Assembly (NCBI RefSeq): GCF_021390515.1
Contig: NZ_JAJUXI010000006.1
Coordinates: 248,001 to 312,000, forward strand
Direction of reading: 5' to 3'
Length of the DNA: 64,000 nt
Source of the DNA: Dyadobacter sp. CY326
GTDB taxonomy: Bacteria; Bacteroidota; Bacteroidia; Cytophagales; Spirosomataceae
In this document: in pieces, positions 24,363 to 31,636 of the stretch
Position numbering within the stretch: the stretch's first letter is position 1
Layout: every line of letters begins with the position of its first letter
Position numbers and translations under genes: made by a program
Notes under the pieces: model-generated
Database searches by the model: none
What the model saw: only the letters and a program-made list of their open reading frames with translations
Told to the model about the DNA's origin: nothing

Positions 24363-26222
24363 ATGACCAATAAACCGGTTCATCCGAATTACGGATCTTC
24401 AAAGAGTAAAGAAGAATCTTTTGATGATGAAAACTTCCTGGATGCATTGCCAAGGGCTGTGCTCCGCCCCAATGAATATGTGCTGCTAGACGGAGAATGG
24501 AAGTTTGCGATTGACCCGGATGATAAAGGCGTTCACCAAAGATGGTATGTCGAGCATACTTTTAAAGACCAGGCCCATTGGCCTGGAAGCGTGGAAACGC
24601 ATCTTGCCGCGCTGCATCTTGACACGCCATCATGGCAGGACAATGTCGTTGTGTGGTACGAGAGGGAGTTTAATTCGCCCGAAAAGTCCAGTGAACCCAT
24701 TTCCGACAATAAGATATTGCAATTGACATTCGGCGCTTGCGGATATGAAACGCAGGTGTGGTTGAATGGGATTTTGCTGCACACCATTGAAGGTGAAAAC
24801 AAGCATATGGGCGAATACACGTCTTTTTCCTATGAGCTCGAAGAAAAAATACTTCGGCCCGTTAACCGCATTACGGTGCGTGTGGCGAGTTCGATGGACG
24901 CCGACACGACGCGCGGAAAGCAGGAGTCGCACGTCTACAAGCGTGGCGGCATTTGGTATCAAACCTTTACCGGGGCAGTAAGGAGCGTCTGGCTTGAAAC
25001 CGTTGAGCGTAACCGACTGAGGAGCAGGGTGGGCGTGGTCAGTATCATCGAGGATAACCTTGTTCGTTTCAATCTCACAACGCGTATCCATGATCCGGGT
25101 TCTTACACCATTTGTCTCAAAGTTTTCAATGTTGACAGTGATCCGGCGAAGATAAGGCAAGTTGCCCAAGATGAATATCCGATTGTTTTGGAAGCAGGTC
25201 AAAAGTCGCAGCGGCTTGTGGTGGAAGTGCCTGATGCAAAATTGTGGTCGCCAGAAAGTCCGGTGTTGTATCGCCTGGTGGCACAGCTAATTGATGAAAA
25301 AGGTTATGTTTCGGAAATTGAGACAAAGTTCGGGATCAGAAAATTTGAAGCGAGGGGAAACCGGCTTTTTCTAAATCATCGCCAGACTTATTTGGATGGG
25401 ATTCTGTATCAGCCTGGTAATGCGTCTTACCGGCAGATCCAGCAGCATTTGTATGCGATGAAAAAACTGGGATGCAACCTCGTTCGCATTCACATTGCCG
25501 GTGTTGATCCGCGTATTTACAAACTGGCGGATAAAATTGGAATGCTGCTTTGGGTGGAAGTGCCAAGTCCGCACCGATCAAGTGCGAAGAGCCGGGAAAA
25601 TCACAAGGATGAATTGCTGCGCATGCTGGCGCTCATTGGAACGCATCCTTCTGTGGTCATATGGAGCCTGTATAATGAAGATTGGGGCGCACAGGACATT
25701 GCCTCCAATCCCGAAACGCGTGAATATATTGTGGCCATGTATCATTTCATGCAAATAGCCTATCCTCAATTTTTGGTTGTGGATAACGACGGGTGGCAGC
25801 ATATTTCATCCGAAGGCAGGCTGAAATCAGATTTGTTAACCGCACATTTTTACACGCCCGAGCTTGCACATTGGGCAGAAATGCTCGATGATTTTACTGC
25901 GGGTAAATTGCAAAATGTCGCTGCTTTTCCACTTGTGGTGGGCGATCCGTTCTTTTATAGAAAACAGGTTCCGCTGGTCGTAAGCGAATGGGGTGGATTT
26001 GGTTTTGCCGATTATGGCGGACCAAAAGACGACTCCGACAGAGCTTCGCAGATTGCGCTTTTCAAAAAGGAGCTTCGAAAACGCCCGATTTGCGGAGACG
26101 TTTACACGCAAGCAACCAACATTGAAGATGAAAAAAACGGCTTGATCGACTTTGAAACTGGGGAATTGAAAGTTCCAGCCGGCTTGCTGGCTTCCGCTCG
26201 CCCTACCCAGACTGACATATAA
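24363..26222 (+). CDS. Glycoside hydrolase family 2 enzyme
   Basis: This 619-residue protein has the GH2 layout: sugar-binding jelly roll (about 40-200), immunoglobulin-like domain (about 205-320) and TIM barrel (about 325-600). The acid/base Glu is in IWSLYNEDWG and the nucleophile Glu in VVSEWGGFG. GH2 covers beta-galactosidase, beta-glucuronidase and related activities; the specificity is not readable here. No signal peptide is evident, so it may act on imported oligosaccharides. I prefer the ATG at 24363 over the one at 24336, because 24336 begins 2 nt after the terminator T run. It is 9 nt before a CE15 esterase gene, which suggests uronic-acid-containing substrates. Confidence 0.88.
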   Translation: MTNKPVHPNYGSSKSKEESFDDENFLDALPRAVLRPNEYVLLDGEWKFAIDPDDKGVHQRWYVEHTFKDQAHWPGSVETHLAALHLDTPSWQDNVVVWYEREFNSPEKSSEPISDNKILQLTFGACGYETQVWLNGILLHTIEGENKHMGEYTSFSYELEEKILRPVNRITVRVASSMDADTTRGKQESHVYKRGGIWYQTFTGAVRSVWLETVERNRLRSRVGVVSIIEDNLVRFNLTTRIHDPGSYTICLKVFNVDSDPAKIRQVAQDEYPIVLEAGQKSQRLVVEVPDAKLWSPESPVLYRLVAQLIDEKGYVSEIETKFGIRKFEARGNRLFLNHRQTYLDGILYQPGNASYRQIQQHLYAMKKLGCNLVRIHIAGVDPRIYKLADKIGMLLWVEVPSPHRSSAKSRENHKDELLRMLALIGTHPSVVIWSLYNEDWGAQDIASNPETREYIVAMYHFMQIAYPQFLVVDNDGWQHISSEGRLKSDLLTAHFYTPELAHWAEMLDDFTAGKLQNVAAFPLVVGDPFFYRKQVPLVVSEWGGFGFADYGGPKDDSDRASQIALFKKELRKRPICGDVYTQATNIEDEKNGLIDFETGELKVPAGLLASARPTQTDI

Positions 26223-26231
26223 AAACGCGAT

Positions 26232-27410
26232 ATGAAATCATTTTTGACTGCACTTACATGTGTTTTGGTTTTTGCGCATGCTGAGGCTCAGAACTATGAC
26301 GAATCTAAAGTTCCGGCTTACACGCTGCCTCAGATTCTTAAAACCGAAGACGGTAAGGCGGTCAAAAATAGGAAAGCATGGGAGGAAACCAGACGACCTG
26401 AGATCCTCCGGCTTTTTGAAAACAATGTTTATGGGCAGTTGCCACAGACTTATGACAGCATTTCGTATGCTGTAACCGAGGCATCAAAAACTGCCATGGA
26501 CGGTCGTGCGACATTGAAAGAAGTTGTTATCAAAGTTTTTAAGAATAAAAAGCCCGTCACAATAAACCTGACTTTGTTCGTGCCCAAGCAGGCCAAAAAC
26601 CCTGTTGCGGCATTTGTTTTGATTAATAATCGCGGGAAGGACAACACGGACCCGGCGCGAAAAACCAAAAGCGAATTCTGGCCAGCCGAAATGGTAATTG
26701 ACAGCGGTTATGCCATCGCCGCCTTCCATGTGAGTGATCTGGCGCCAGACGATAAAGACAATTTCATGACTGGCGTGCTGCAATTATATCCCGAACAGCT
26801 GACTACCGACAACGGCATGCGCGCGATTGGCGCATGGGCATGGGGCGCGTCAAGAGTGATGGATTATTTTGAAACAGACAAAGACATTGACTCAAAAAAA
26901 GTGACGGTTGTGGGCCATTCACGCGGCGGAAAAGCTTCGTTATGGGCTGCGGCGCAGGATGAGCGCTTTGCAATGTGCGTCACAAACTGTTCGGGAAATA
27001 CAGGCGCAGCATTGGCAAGAAGGCAATTCGGCGAGCGCATTTCACGCATTAACACAACATTCCCGCATTGGTTTAGCAATAATTACAAGAAATTCATGGA
27101 CCAGGAAAATCAGCTTCCCGTGGATCAGCATATGCTCATTGCGCTGATTGCCCCGCGGCCCATTTATGCAACCAATGCTTCCAAAGATCTGTGGGCTGAT
27201 CCTACCGGAACGTTTCTGGCCCTGAAAGCCGCTGAGCAAACTTATGGTTTGTATAACTTGAAATCCAACCTTCCTACAAAGCCACCCGGCATCAATGAAC
27301 CTATTTACAAGTCGATCATCGCTTATCACAACCGCGAAGGCGAGCACGATATGACTCTTTTTGACTGGGGGAATTTTGTAAAATTTGCCAATTATCATTT
27401 CAAAAAGTGA
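26232..27410 (+). CDS. Secreted glucuronoyl esterase-like protein (CE15 type)
   Basis: This 392-residue alpha/beta-hydrolase has a signal peptide (cleaved near HAEAQ, residue 20). The nucleophile Ser230 lies in VVGHSRGGKAS, the CE15 signature, and the catalytic His is in EGEHDMTLF near the C-terminus; the Trp- and Arg-rich region around IGAWAWGASRVMDY also fits. Glucuronoyl esterases cut the ester between lignin alcohols and 4-O-methyl-glucuronate on xylan, although several bacterial relatives have broader activity. It is translationally close (9 nt) to the GH2 gene, supporting a joint role in hemicellulose side-chain removal. Confidence 0.85.
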   Translation: MKSFLTALTCVLVFAHAEAQNYDESKVPAYTLPQILKTEDGKAVKNRKAWEETRRPEILRLFENNVYGQLPQTYDSISYAVTEASKTAMDGRATLKEVVIKVFKNKKPVTINLTLFVPKQAKNPVAAFVLINNRGKDNTDPARKTKSEFWPAEMVIDSGYAIAAFHVSDLAPDDKDNFMTGVLQLYPEQLTTDNGMRAIGAWAWGASRVMDYFETDKDIDSKKVTVVGHSRGGKASLWAAAQDERFAMCVTNCSGNTGAALARRQFGERISRINTTFPHWFSNNYKKFMDQENQLPVDQHMLIALIAPRPIYATNASKDLWADPTGTFLALKAAEQTYGLYNLKSNLPTKPPGINEPIYKSIIAYHNREGEHDMTLFDWGNFVKFANYHFKK

Positions 27411-27429
27411 TGCAGGCAAATGTGGCTTC

Positions 27430-27447
27430 TTTTGATTGCATCAGCTT
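27430..27447 (+). repeat. 18-bp exact repeat, copy 2
   Basis: This is the same 18-mer as at 10533-10550, on the same strand, 51 nt before the ATG of the SDR gene. Here the bases before it do not complete a TAnnTTTG box. Confidence 0.6.
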
Positions 27448-27498
27448 CACGGCATAAAATTTTTAGCGGTGCAAGCAACATCAAAGAACAAACTGATT

Positions 27499-28539
27499 AT
27501 GAACAATAACAGCAATCAGAGCCTGTTTTCGGGAAAATTGGCCTTGTGGGCCGCTGCGGGGTTGGGAGCTTACGCCGCTGCCAAACATTTTTATCGTGAG
27601 ATGATCAAGTTTGATTTTCAGGATAAAGTGGTTGTCATTACAGGCGGGGCACGCGGACTAGGCTTGCTGCTGGCTCGGGAGCTCGCTGCAAAAGGAGCGA
27701 ATCTGGTGATTTGTTCACGCAATGCAGAACAGCTTTTCGTAGCTGAGCAGGAACTTCGTCGCATGGGCTCCACTGTGCTGGGCCTTAAAGCCGATGTAAG
27801 CGATCCACGCGATGCAAATCGGGTGATCGAAGCTGCAATTTCACAGTTTGGCCAGGTTGATGTGCTGATCAATAATGCCGGCGTAATGCTTGTAGGGCCG
27901 GAAAATGTGATGGATGTGGAAGATTACAAAACGGCCATGGACAGCAATTTCTGGGCGGCACTTTACATGATCAAGGCGGTGCTGCCGCATTTCCATGAGC
28001 GAGGCGAAGGCAGGATTGCGAATGTTTGTTCCATCGGTGGAAAAGTTGCAGTGCCGCATTTGCTTCCTTATAGTGTGAGCAAATTTGCCATGGTCGCATT
28101 GTCGGAAGGGCTGCACGCCGAGCTCAAAAAGGATAACATTCACATTACAACCGTTATTCCAAATCTCATGCGGACCGGAAGTCCGAGAAATGTTTCGCTG
28201 AAAGGCGATCATGAGGCTGAATATGCGTGGTTTAAATTAGCCGATTCGTCGCCATTGCTTTCGCAAAATGCTTCGGACGCAGCAGCGCAGATCGTGAATG
28301 CAATCGTTTATCGTGAAGCAGAAGTTATTTTGACCAAAACTGCGAAATTGGCGGTGGCTGTGCAAGGCATTAGTCCGGCGCTCGTGTCCCTGGTGATGTC
28401 CACAGCCAATCGGTTTTTGCCCAAATCGGGTCCCGAAGGAGCCATTATCAGGAAAGGTTACGAAAGCGAATCAAAAAAGACCGCAGGGCCGGTTGCATCG
28501 AAAAGCGATCGCGCTGCATTGGAGAATAATGAACTTTAA
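27499..28539 (+). CDS. SDR family oxidoreductase with N-terminal membrane segment
   Basis: This 346-residue short-chain dehydrogenase has the cofactor loop TGGARGLGLLLA around residue 47, NNAGVM around 125, the Ser in CSIGGKVAVPH and the Tyr-x3-Lys in YSVSKFA. Residues 10-30 form a hydrophobic stretch (LALWAAAGLGAYAAAKHFY), so the enzyme is likely membrane-attached. The C-terminal 70 residues extend beyond the usual SDR core, as in the DltE/YqjQ-like group. An Arg after beta-2 (VICSRNAEQ) favours NADP(H). I use the ATG at 27499; upstream in-frame codons would place unrelated residues before the helix. It converges with the TetR gene 22 nt away. Confidence 0.88.
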   Translation: MNNNSNQSLFSGKLALWAAAGLGAYAAAKHFYREMIKFDFQDKVVVITGGARGLGLLLARELAAKGANLVICSRNAEQLFVAEQELRRMGSTVLGLKADVSDPRDANRVIEAAISQFGQVDVLINNAGVMLVGPENVMDVEDYKTAMDSNFWAALYMIKAVLPHFHERGEGRIANVCSIGGKVAVPHLLPYSVSKFAMVALSEGLHAELKKDNIHITTVIPNLMRTGSPRNVSLKGDHEAEYAWFKLADSSPLLSQNASDAAAQIVNAIVYREAEVILTKTAKLAVAVQGISPALVSLVMSTANRFLPKSGPEGAIIRKGYESESKKTAGPVASKSDRAALENNEL

Positions 28540-28561
28540 TGTTGGGATGGAAATGTTAGGA

Positions 28562-29149
28562 TTATTTAAGTGTGCTTAAATAATGCTTAAAAGCCTTTAA
28601 ATAGGTCAAATAGCAATTTTTCCCAAGGATTTTACCCATATTACGAACACCACCGTAACCAGCTGTTATAAAAAGCGCGGCCTGTTGCGGACTGGTGTTT
28701 TTTGCTATCCGCCCTGATTCTTGCGCCTCGTAAAGTGATTTTTGAATCGCTTCCTGCCATTGCAAAACGATTTTCCGTAAAGCGTCAGCAAAAGCTTCAT
28801 TCAGCGGGCCCATTTCTTCAATCAGATTGATTGCCGGGCAGCCATAGGCAATGTTGAAAAATGGATTGTCGATCAGCAAGCCTTCCATCATTTGATAAAT
28901 CGCCTCTAAAATGTCTTCCGAAGTTTCGAGCGGACGAACCATCGATGCATACATGCCGGGCGAGAGCACTTCTTCAATCAATGCCAGGCCCATTGATTCC
29001 TTGTTTTTGAAATGATAAAAAAAAGCACCCTTGGTTACATTCGTAGAGGCAATGATGACATCAATGCTTGTTGCCTGGTAACCATTTTTGTAAATCAGCT
29101 CAAAAGCTTTCTGCAGAATGTCCAACCTTGTCGACGCAGATTTGTTCAT
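28562..29149 (-). CDS. TetR/AcrR family transcriptional regulator
   Basis: This 195-residue one-component repressor has the TetR N-terminal helix-turn-helix: AFELIYKNGYQATSIDVI, then TNVTKGAFFYHFKNKESMG, the signature recognition helix. The C-terminal ligand domain resembles the TetR_C group that includes AcrR/NemR-like sensors, with a Cys in AYGCPAINL that could sense reactive compounds as NemR does; that is inference. The ATG at 29149 is preferred to a TTG at 29161. It lies 8 nt downstream of a membrane protein gene, and a perfect palindrome precedes that gene, which suggests it represses its own operon. Confidence 0.9.
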   Translation of the reverse strand: MNKSASTRLDILQKAFELIYKNGYQATSIDVIIASTNVTKGAFFYHFKNKESMGLALIEEVLSPGMYASMVRPLETSEDILEAIYQMMEGLLIDNPFFNIAYGCPAINLIEEMGPLNEAFADALRKIVLQWQEAIQKSLYEAQESGRIAKNTSPQQAALFITAGYGGVRNMGKILGKNCYLTYLKAFKHYLSTLK

Positions 29150-29157
29150 GACTTTTA

Positions 29158-29625
29158 TCAAAACAGTCGGATATAAGGGCGCTGCGCCAAAGGTGAAAAC
29201 GGCCAGGGAATGGCTATAAGAATGATAATCAATGCAATGCTATAAAAAATGGCAACGGTTTTGAACTTGTCCCGGCTATCTGTCTTCCGCTTTGCCAGGG
29301 CAGAGCCGATCGTGATCAGCGCAATCGCAGTGAGCATCAGACTGCCGTGAATGATGGAAAAGAATGAAATATCGGTCAGCGTTGCAGACTTTGCATTGGT
29401 AAAAAAATATTGCACCAATGGGCTCTGCGTGTAAAGTGTAAAACCAACCATAAGTTGGAAATGCGACATTGTCGCCGTCCAATGCCGAAGCGCATTGTGG
29501 CTTTTGGAAAATGCTAGTCCTGAAAAGTAACCCCTAATGGCAACAAATATGGACCAGAGCAAGCCCAGCAGCAAAAGCCATCGGATAATAGAATGCAGAA
29601 ATATTAAAATAGAATACAAGCTCAT
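29158..29625 (-). CDS. Putative cytochrome b-like integral membrane protein
   Basis: This 155-residue protein has four predicted membrane helices. Conserved-looking His residues sit inside or at the edge of helices: FLHSIIRW in helix 1, SHFQLMVGF in helix 2 and IIHGSLML in helix 3, a spacing that fits heme b ligation. Proteins like this are commonly named cytochrome B in Bacteroidota, although biochemical evidence is lacking as far as I know. It is the first gene of a two-gene operon with the TetR regulator, behind the palindrome at 29641-29660. A link to a redox or electrophile stress response is inference. Confidence 0.65.
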   Translation of the reverse strand: MSLYSILIFLHSIIRWLLLLGLLWSIFVAIRGYFSGLAFSKSHNALRHWTATMSHFQLMVGFTLYTQSPLVQYFFTNAKSATLTDISFFSIIHGSLMLTAIALITIGSALAKRKTDSRDKFKTVAIFYSIALIIILIAIPWPFSPLAQRPYIRLF

Positions 29626-29640
29626 CTTCGCAGCTGTAAA

Positions 29641-29660
29641 AACATACTAACTAGTATGTT
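29641..29660. promoter_or_regulatory. TetR-type palindromic operator
   Basis: The arms AACATACTA and TAGTATGTT are perfect 9-bp inverted repeats with a 2-nt centre, the size and shape of a TetR-family operator. The palindrome lies 15 nt upstream of the start of the cytochrome b-like/tetR operon, between it and the end of GH43, and would overlap the promoter. Confidence 0.75.
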
Positions 29661-29680
29661 CTGCGAATGTAATGCTTTTT

Positions 29681-31261
29681 CTAGTCATATTTCATTTGAA
29701 CAGCTTTAATCTCACCTTTGCCCGCGCCATCGCCAGAAACATTTATCCCAACTCTTGGTGCGCGGTCCCAGCGAGGCAGCCATGGCGTTTCGATTTGAAC
29801 GGAACTGGTGAGTGAATCGATTTTCTGACCTTTGACATCCCAACTAAATTCGTAAAACCGGCCATAACGGCTTTTCAGGCTGAGCTTAATGTCTTTGTCT
29901 TTATATTTCTCCGGAATTTCCTGCGATTTAATGACTTCATGCACACCGTCTTTCATTTGCCATAATGCAATCTGACTGTCGCGCACGCCATAGCCGATTG
30001 CGTTGTTTGCATCGCCGTAAATAATAATGTTTTGGCTCAAATCTTTCTTGGCGCCAACTTCTGTGGTAAATGTATAATTGCCGTTTTTAATGGTCAGGCC
30101 AAGGAAATTGCCGGTTTTGATGTGGTTAATGTTTTCAATTTGCAATGCGCCATGCTGCACTTCGAAATTTGGCTTTGGAAAACTTACATCGTAGACCCAC
30201 GGCGCTTTGAGCGTATCGGAATTGTAGTTGATGGAGAAATTGTGATTAATAACCGCACCCAGAGCCAGCGGCGCTTCGGCCTGTGCGGGTGTGGTTTTCC
30301 CATATCGGAAAGCGGGCCATTTTGTGGCCTCATCCCACACCAGCTCACTCAACACACCTTGTCGGCCCGAGAATGTGAAATCGACGCCGTTGTAGGCATG
30401 ATGCAAATAGAAATAACGGTCATCGGGAGTCACCACGACCGTTCCATGGCCAGGGCATTTCCATGTTTGATCACCAAATAGGGCGGGGTTTCCAGCGTAT
30501 TTGGTCCAGGGCCCTTGGAGCTTCTCGGCTCGCGCAAATCCGACCTGGTAATCACATTCCGCCCCACAACAAGCATTGCCCGAATAGAGCATATACCAAT
30601 AATTTCCGCGCTTGAAAATAGATTGTCCTTCCGCACCGCCCGACTCCCAGCCCTTGGCATCGGCTTTGATCAGCGTAAACTCTTTCCCAACGACTTTGAG
30701 GCCATCGGGAGCCAGCTCCGCACCAAGAATTTCAATGCCGCGATCTTTGTCAAGGCCATAAGCTTTCCAGGTGATGAACAATTTCCCATTGTCCTCGACT
30801 ACAAATGCGTCAATCGCTTCCTTTGTCCATTCAATGATAATGCCATGGTCTTTGAAACCTCTTTTCAAATCTTTGGTGCTCGCCACACCGATAAAAGATT
30901 GCTTGTCTGATTTGCGGCGTGCGGTGTAATAACAATAAAAAGTGCCATCGCGAAAATACAATTCCGGCGCCCAGTAACTGCCCATGGTCCATTCAGGCAA
31001 ATCTGAAAATACAGGTCCGACATATTCCCAGTTCGTCAGATTTTTGGAGCTATAAATAGGATAAGCCGGCCCCCATTCAGAAGAAGTCCCCACAGCATAA
31101 TAAGTGTCACCCACCCGTATTACCGAAGGATCCGCGAAATCACCCGCGATCACCGGGTTCCGATAAGTCACAACGAGGCTCGGATTCGCCTTTTGCTTTT
31201 GAGCAATCGCTTGAAAAGAAATAACAAGAAATAAGCTGAACAGGCAGGATAAAGACTTCAT
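29681..31261 (-). CDS. Secreted GH43 family glycoside hydrolase
   Basis: This 526-residue enzyme has a signal peptide (MKSLSCLFSLFLVISFQAIAQ split at AIAQ) and a five-bladed beta-propeller of the GH43 type to about residue 330. The catalytic base Asp is in AGDFADPSVIRVGDTYY, the transition-state Asp in IDAFVVEDNGK and the acid Glu in GGAEGQSIFKRG. The C-terminal about 180 residues form a concanavalin-like sandwich. GH43 members are arabinofuranosidases, xylosidases or galactanases. In-frame ATGs lie at 31285, 31273 and 31261; 31285 touches the T run of a terminator, and 31261 gives the best signal peptide. It is transcribed toward the TetR operon and away from the tRNA. Confidence 0.87.
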   Translation of the reverse strand: MKSLSCLFSLFLVISFQAIAQKQKANPSLVVTYRNPVIAGDFADPSVIRVGDTYYAVGTSSEWGPAYPIYSSKNLTNWEYVGPVFSDLPEWTMGSYWAPELYFRDGTFYCYYTARRKSDKQSFIGVASTKDLKRGFKDHGIIIEWTKEAIDAFVVEDNGKLFITWKAYGLDKDRGIEILGAELAPDGLKVVGKEFTLIKADAKGWESGGAEGQSIFKRGNYWYMLYSGNACCGAECDYQVGFARAEKLQGPWTKYAGNPALFGDQTWKCPGHGTVVVTPDDRYFYLHHAYNGVDFTFSGRQGVLSELVWDEATKWPAFRYGKTTPAQAEAPLALGAVINHNFSINYNSDTLKAPWVYDVSFPKPNFEVQHGALQIENINHIKTGNFLGLTIKNGNYTFTTEVGAKKDLSQNIIIYGDANNAIGYGVRDSQIALWQMKDGVHEVIKSQEIPEKYKDKDIKLSLKSRYGRFYEFSWDVKGQKIDSLTSSVQIETPWLPRWDRAPRVGINVSGDGAGKGEIKAVQMKYD

Positions 31262-31285
31262 AAAGTAATGCATTGGTTTAGGCAT

Positions 31286-31320
31286 AAAAAAGGCCTAACA
31301 GACGCCTGTTAAGCCTTTTA
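31286..31320 (-). terminator. Intrinsic terminator after the tRNA, abutting GH43
   Basis: Read on the minus strand, 31320-31306 and 31301-31287 pair over 15 bp with one G-U wobble and a 4-nt loop, followed by six T ending at 31286. It would end the tRNA transcript, but it lies at 0-25 nt from the possible GH43 starts, so it may also act as a leader attenuator. Confidence 0.75.
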
Positions 31321-31375
31321 CTGTGGGCCCACTTGGAATCGAACCGCCCGGCGGCCCGGCAAGCACCTACTGATT
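31321..31375 (-). pseudogene. Partial copy of the adjacent tRNA (3' half) with a GC-rich insert
   Basis: Two blocks of the neighbouring tRNA are repeated: 24 nt covering the acceptor end and T arm (31322-31345, TGTGGGCCCACTTGG...) and 15 nt of the variable and anticodon-stem side (31361-31375, AAGCACCTACTGATT). They are separated by about 15 nt of pure G/C (GCCCGGCGGCCCGGC). The anticodon, D arm and 5' acceptor strand are missing, so this cannot be a working tRNA. Confidence 0.8.
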
Positions 31376-31382
31376 GTTGTTG

Positions 31383-31456
31383 TGGGCCCACTTGGAATCG
31401 AACCAAGCACCTACTGATTATGAGTCAGTTGCTCTAACCGAATGAGCTATAGGCCC
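31383..31456 (-). tRNA. tRNA with CAU anticodon (probably tRNA-Ile2; elongator Met possible)
   Basis: The 74-nt cloverleaf reads GGGCCTATAG at the 5' end; the acceptor stem pairs with TGGGCCC (one T-G), the anticodon stem is ACTGA/TCAGT around CTCATAA, the T arm is CTTGG/CCAAG with TTCGATT, and the discriminator is A. The anticodon is CAU. C4-G69 and C5-G68 pairs in the acceptor stem match the positive determinants known for the lysidine enzyme TilS in E. coli tRNA-Ile2, and the loop context GACTCATAATC is the same as in that tRNA. CCA is not fully encoded. The minus-strand hairpin at 31286-31320 is the likely terminator. Confidence 0.85.
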
Positions 31457-31464
31457 TAATTTTT

Positions 31465-31482
31465 GAGCGGCCGCCGCGCGGT
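31465..31482. other. GC-rich block with NotI-type palindrome beside the tRNA
   Basis: A run of G/C (GAGCGGCCGCCGCGCGGT) stands out in an AT-rich spacer, 9 nt upstream of the tRNA 5' end. It contains the palindrome GCGGCCGC. It resembles in composition the GC insert inside the partial tRNA copy. No function is known to me. Confidence 0.4.
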
Positions 31483-31593
31483 CAATTCCTTTAACCGAAT
31501 CACAAACGCTTTGCAAGCAATCAACCCTGTTACAGAGTGCAAAATTACTTAATAGCACCAATTCTCCAAATGATAATGACAAGAATAAGTTCT

Positions 31594-31621
31594 TTTGTCC
31601 GTTGCTTGTTTATTACTTTTG
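31594..31621 (+). promoter_or_regulatory. Candidate promoter for the HD-domain gene
   Basis: TTTG at 31594-31597 and TACTTTTG at 31614-31621 are separated by 16 nt, somewhat shorter than the usual 19. The likely transcription start would be near 31628, just before the TTG start codon. Confidence 0.4.
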
Positions 31622-31636
31622 CCAAAAAATTGAGCT

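Noticed and set aside
31321-31375. Second tRNA gene
   Set aside because: It lacks anticodon, D arm and 5' acceptor strand, so it is a fragment only.
31321-31482. Integration site of a genomic island at the tRNA
   Set aside because: The repeat copies are only about 60 bp apart and there is no integrase or foreign gene nearby.
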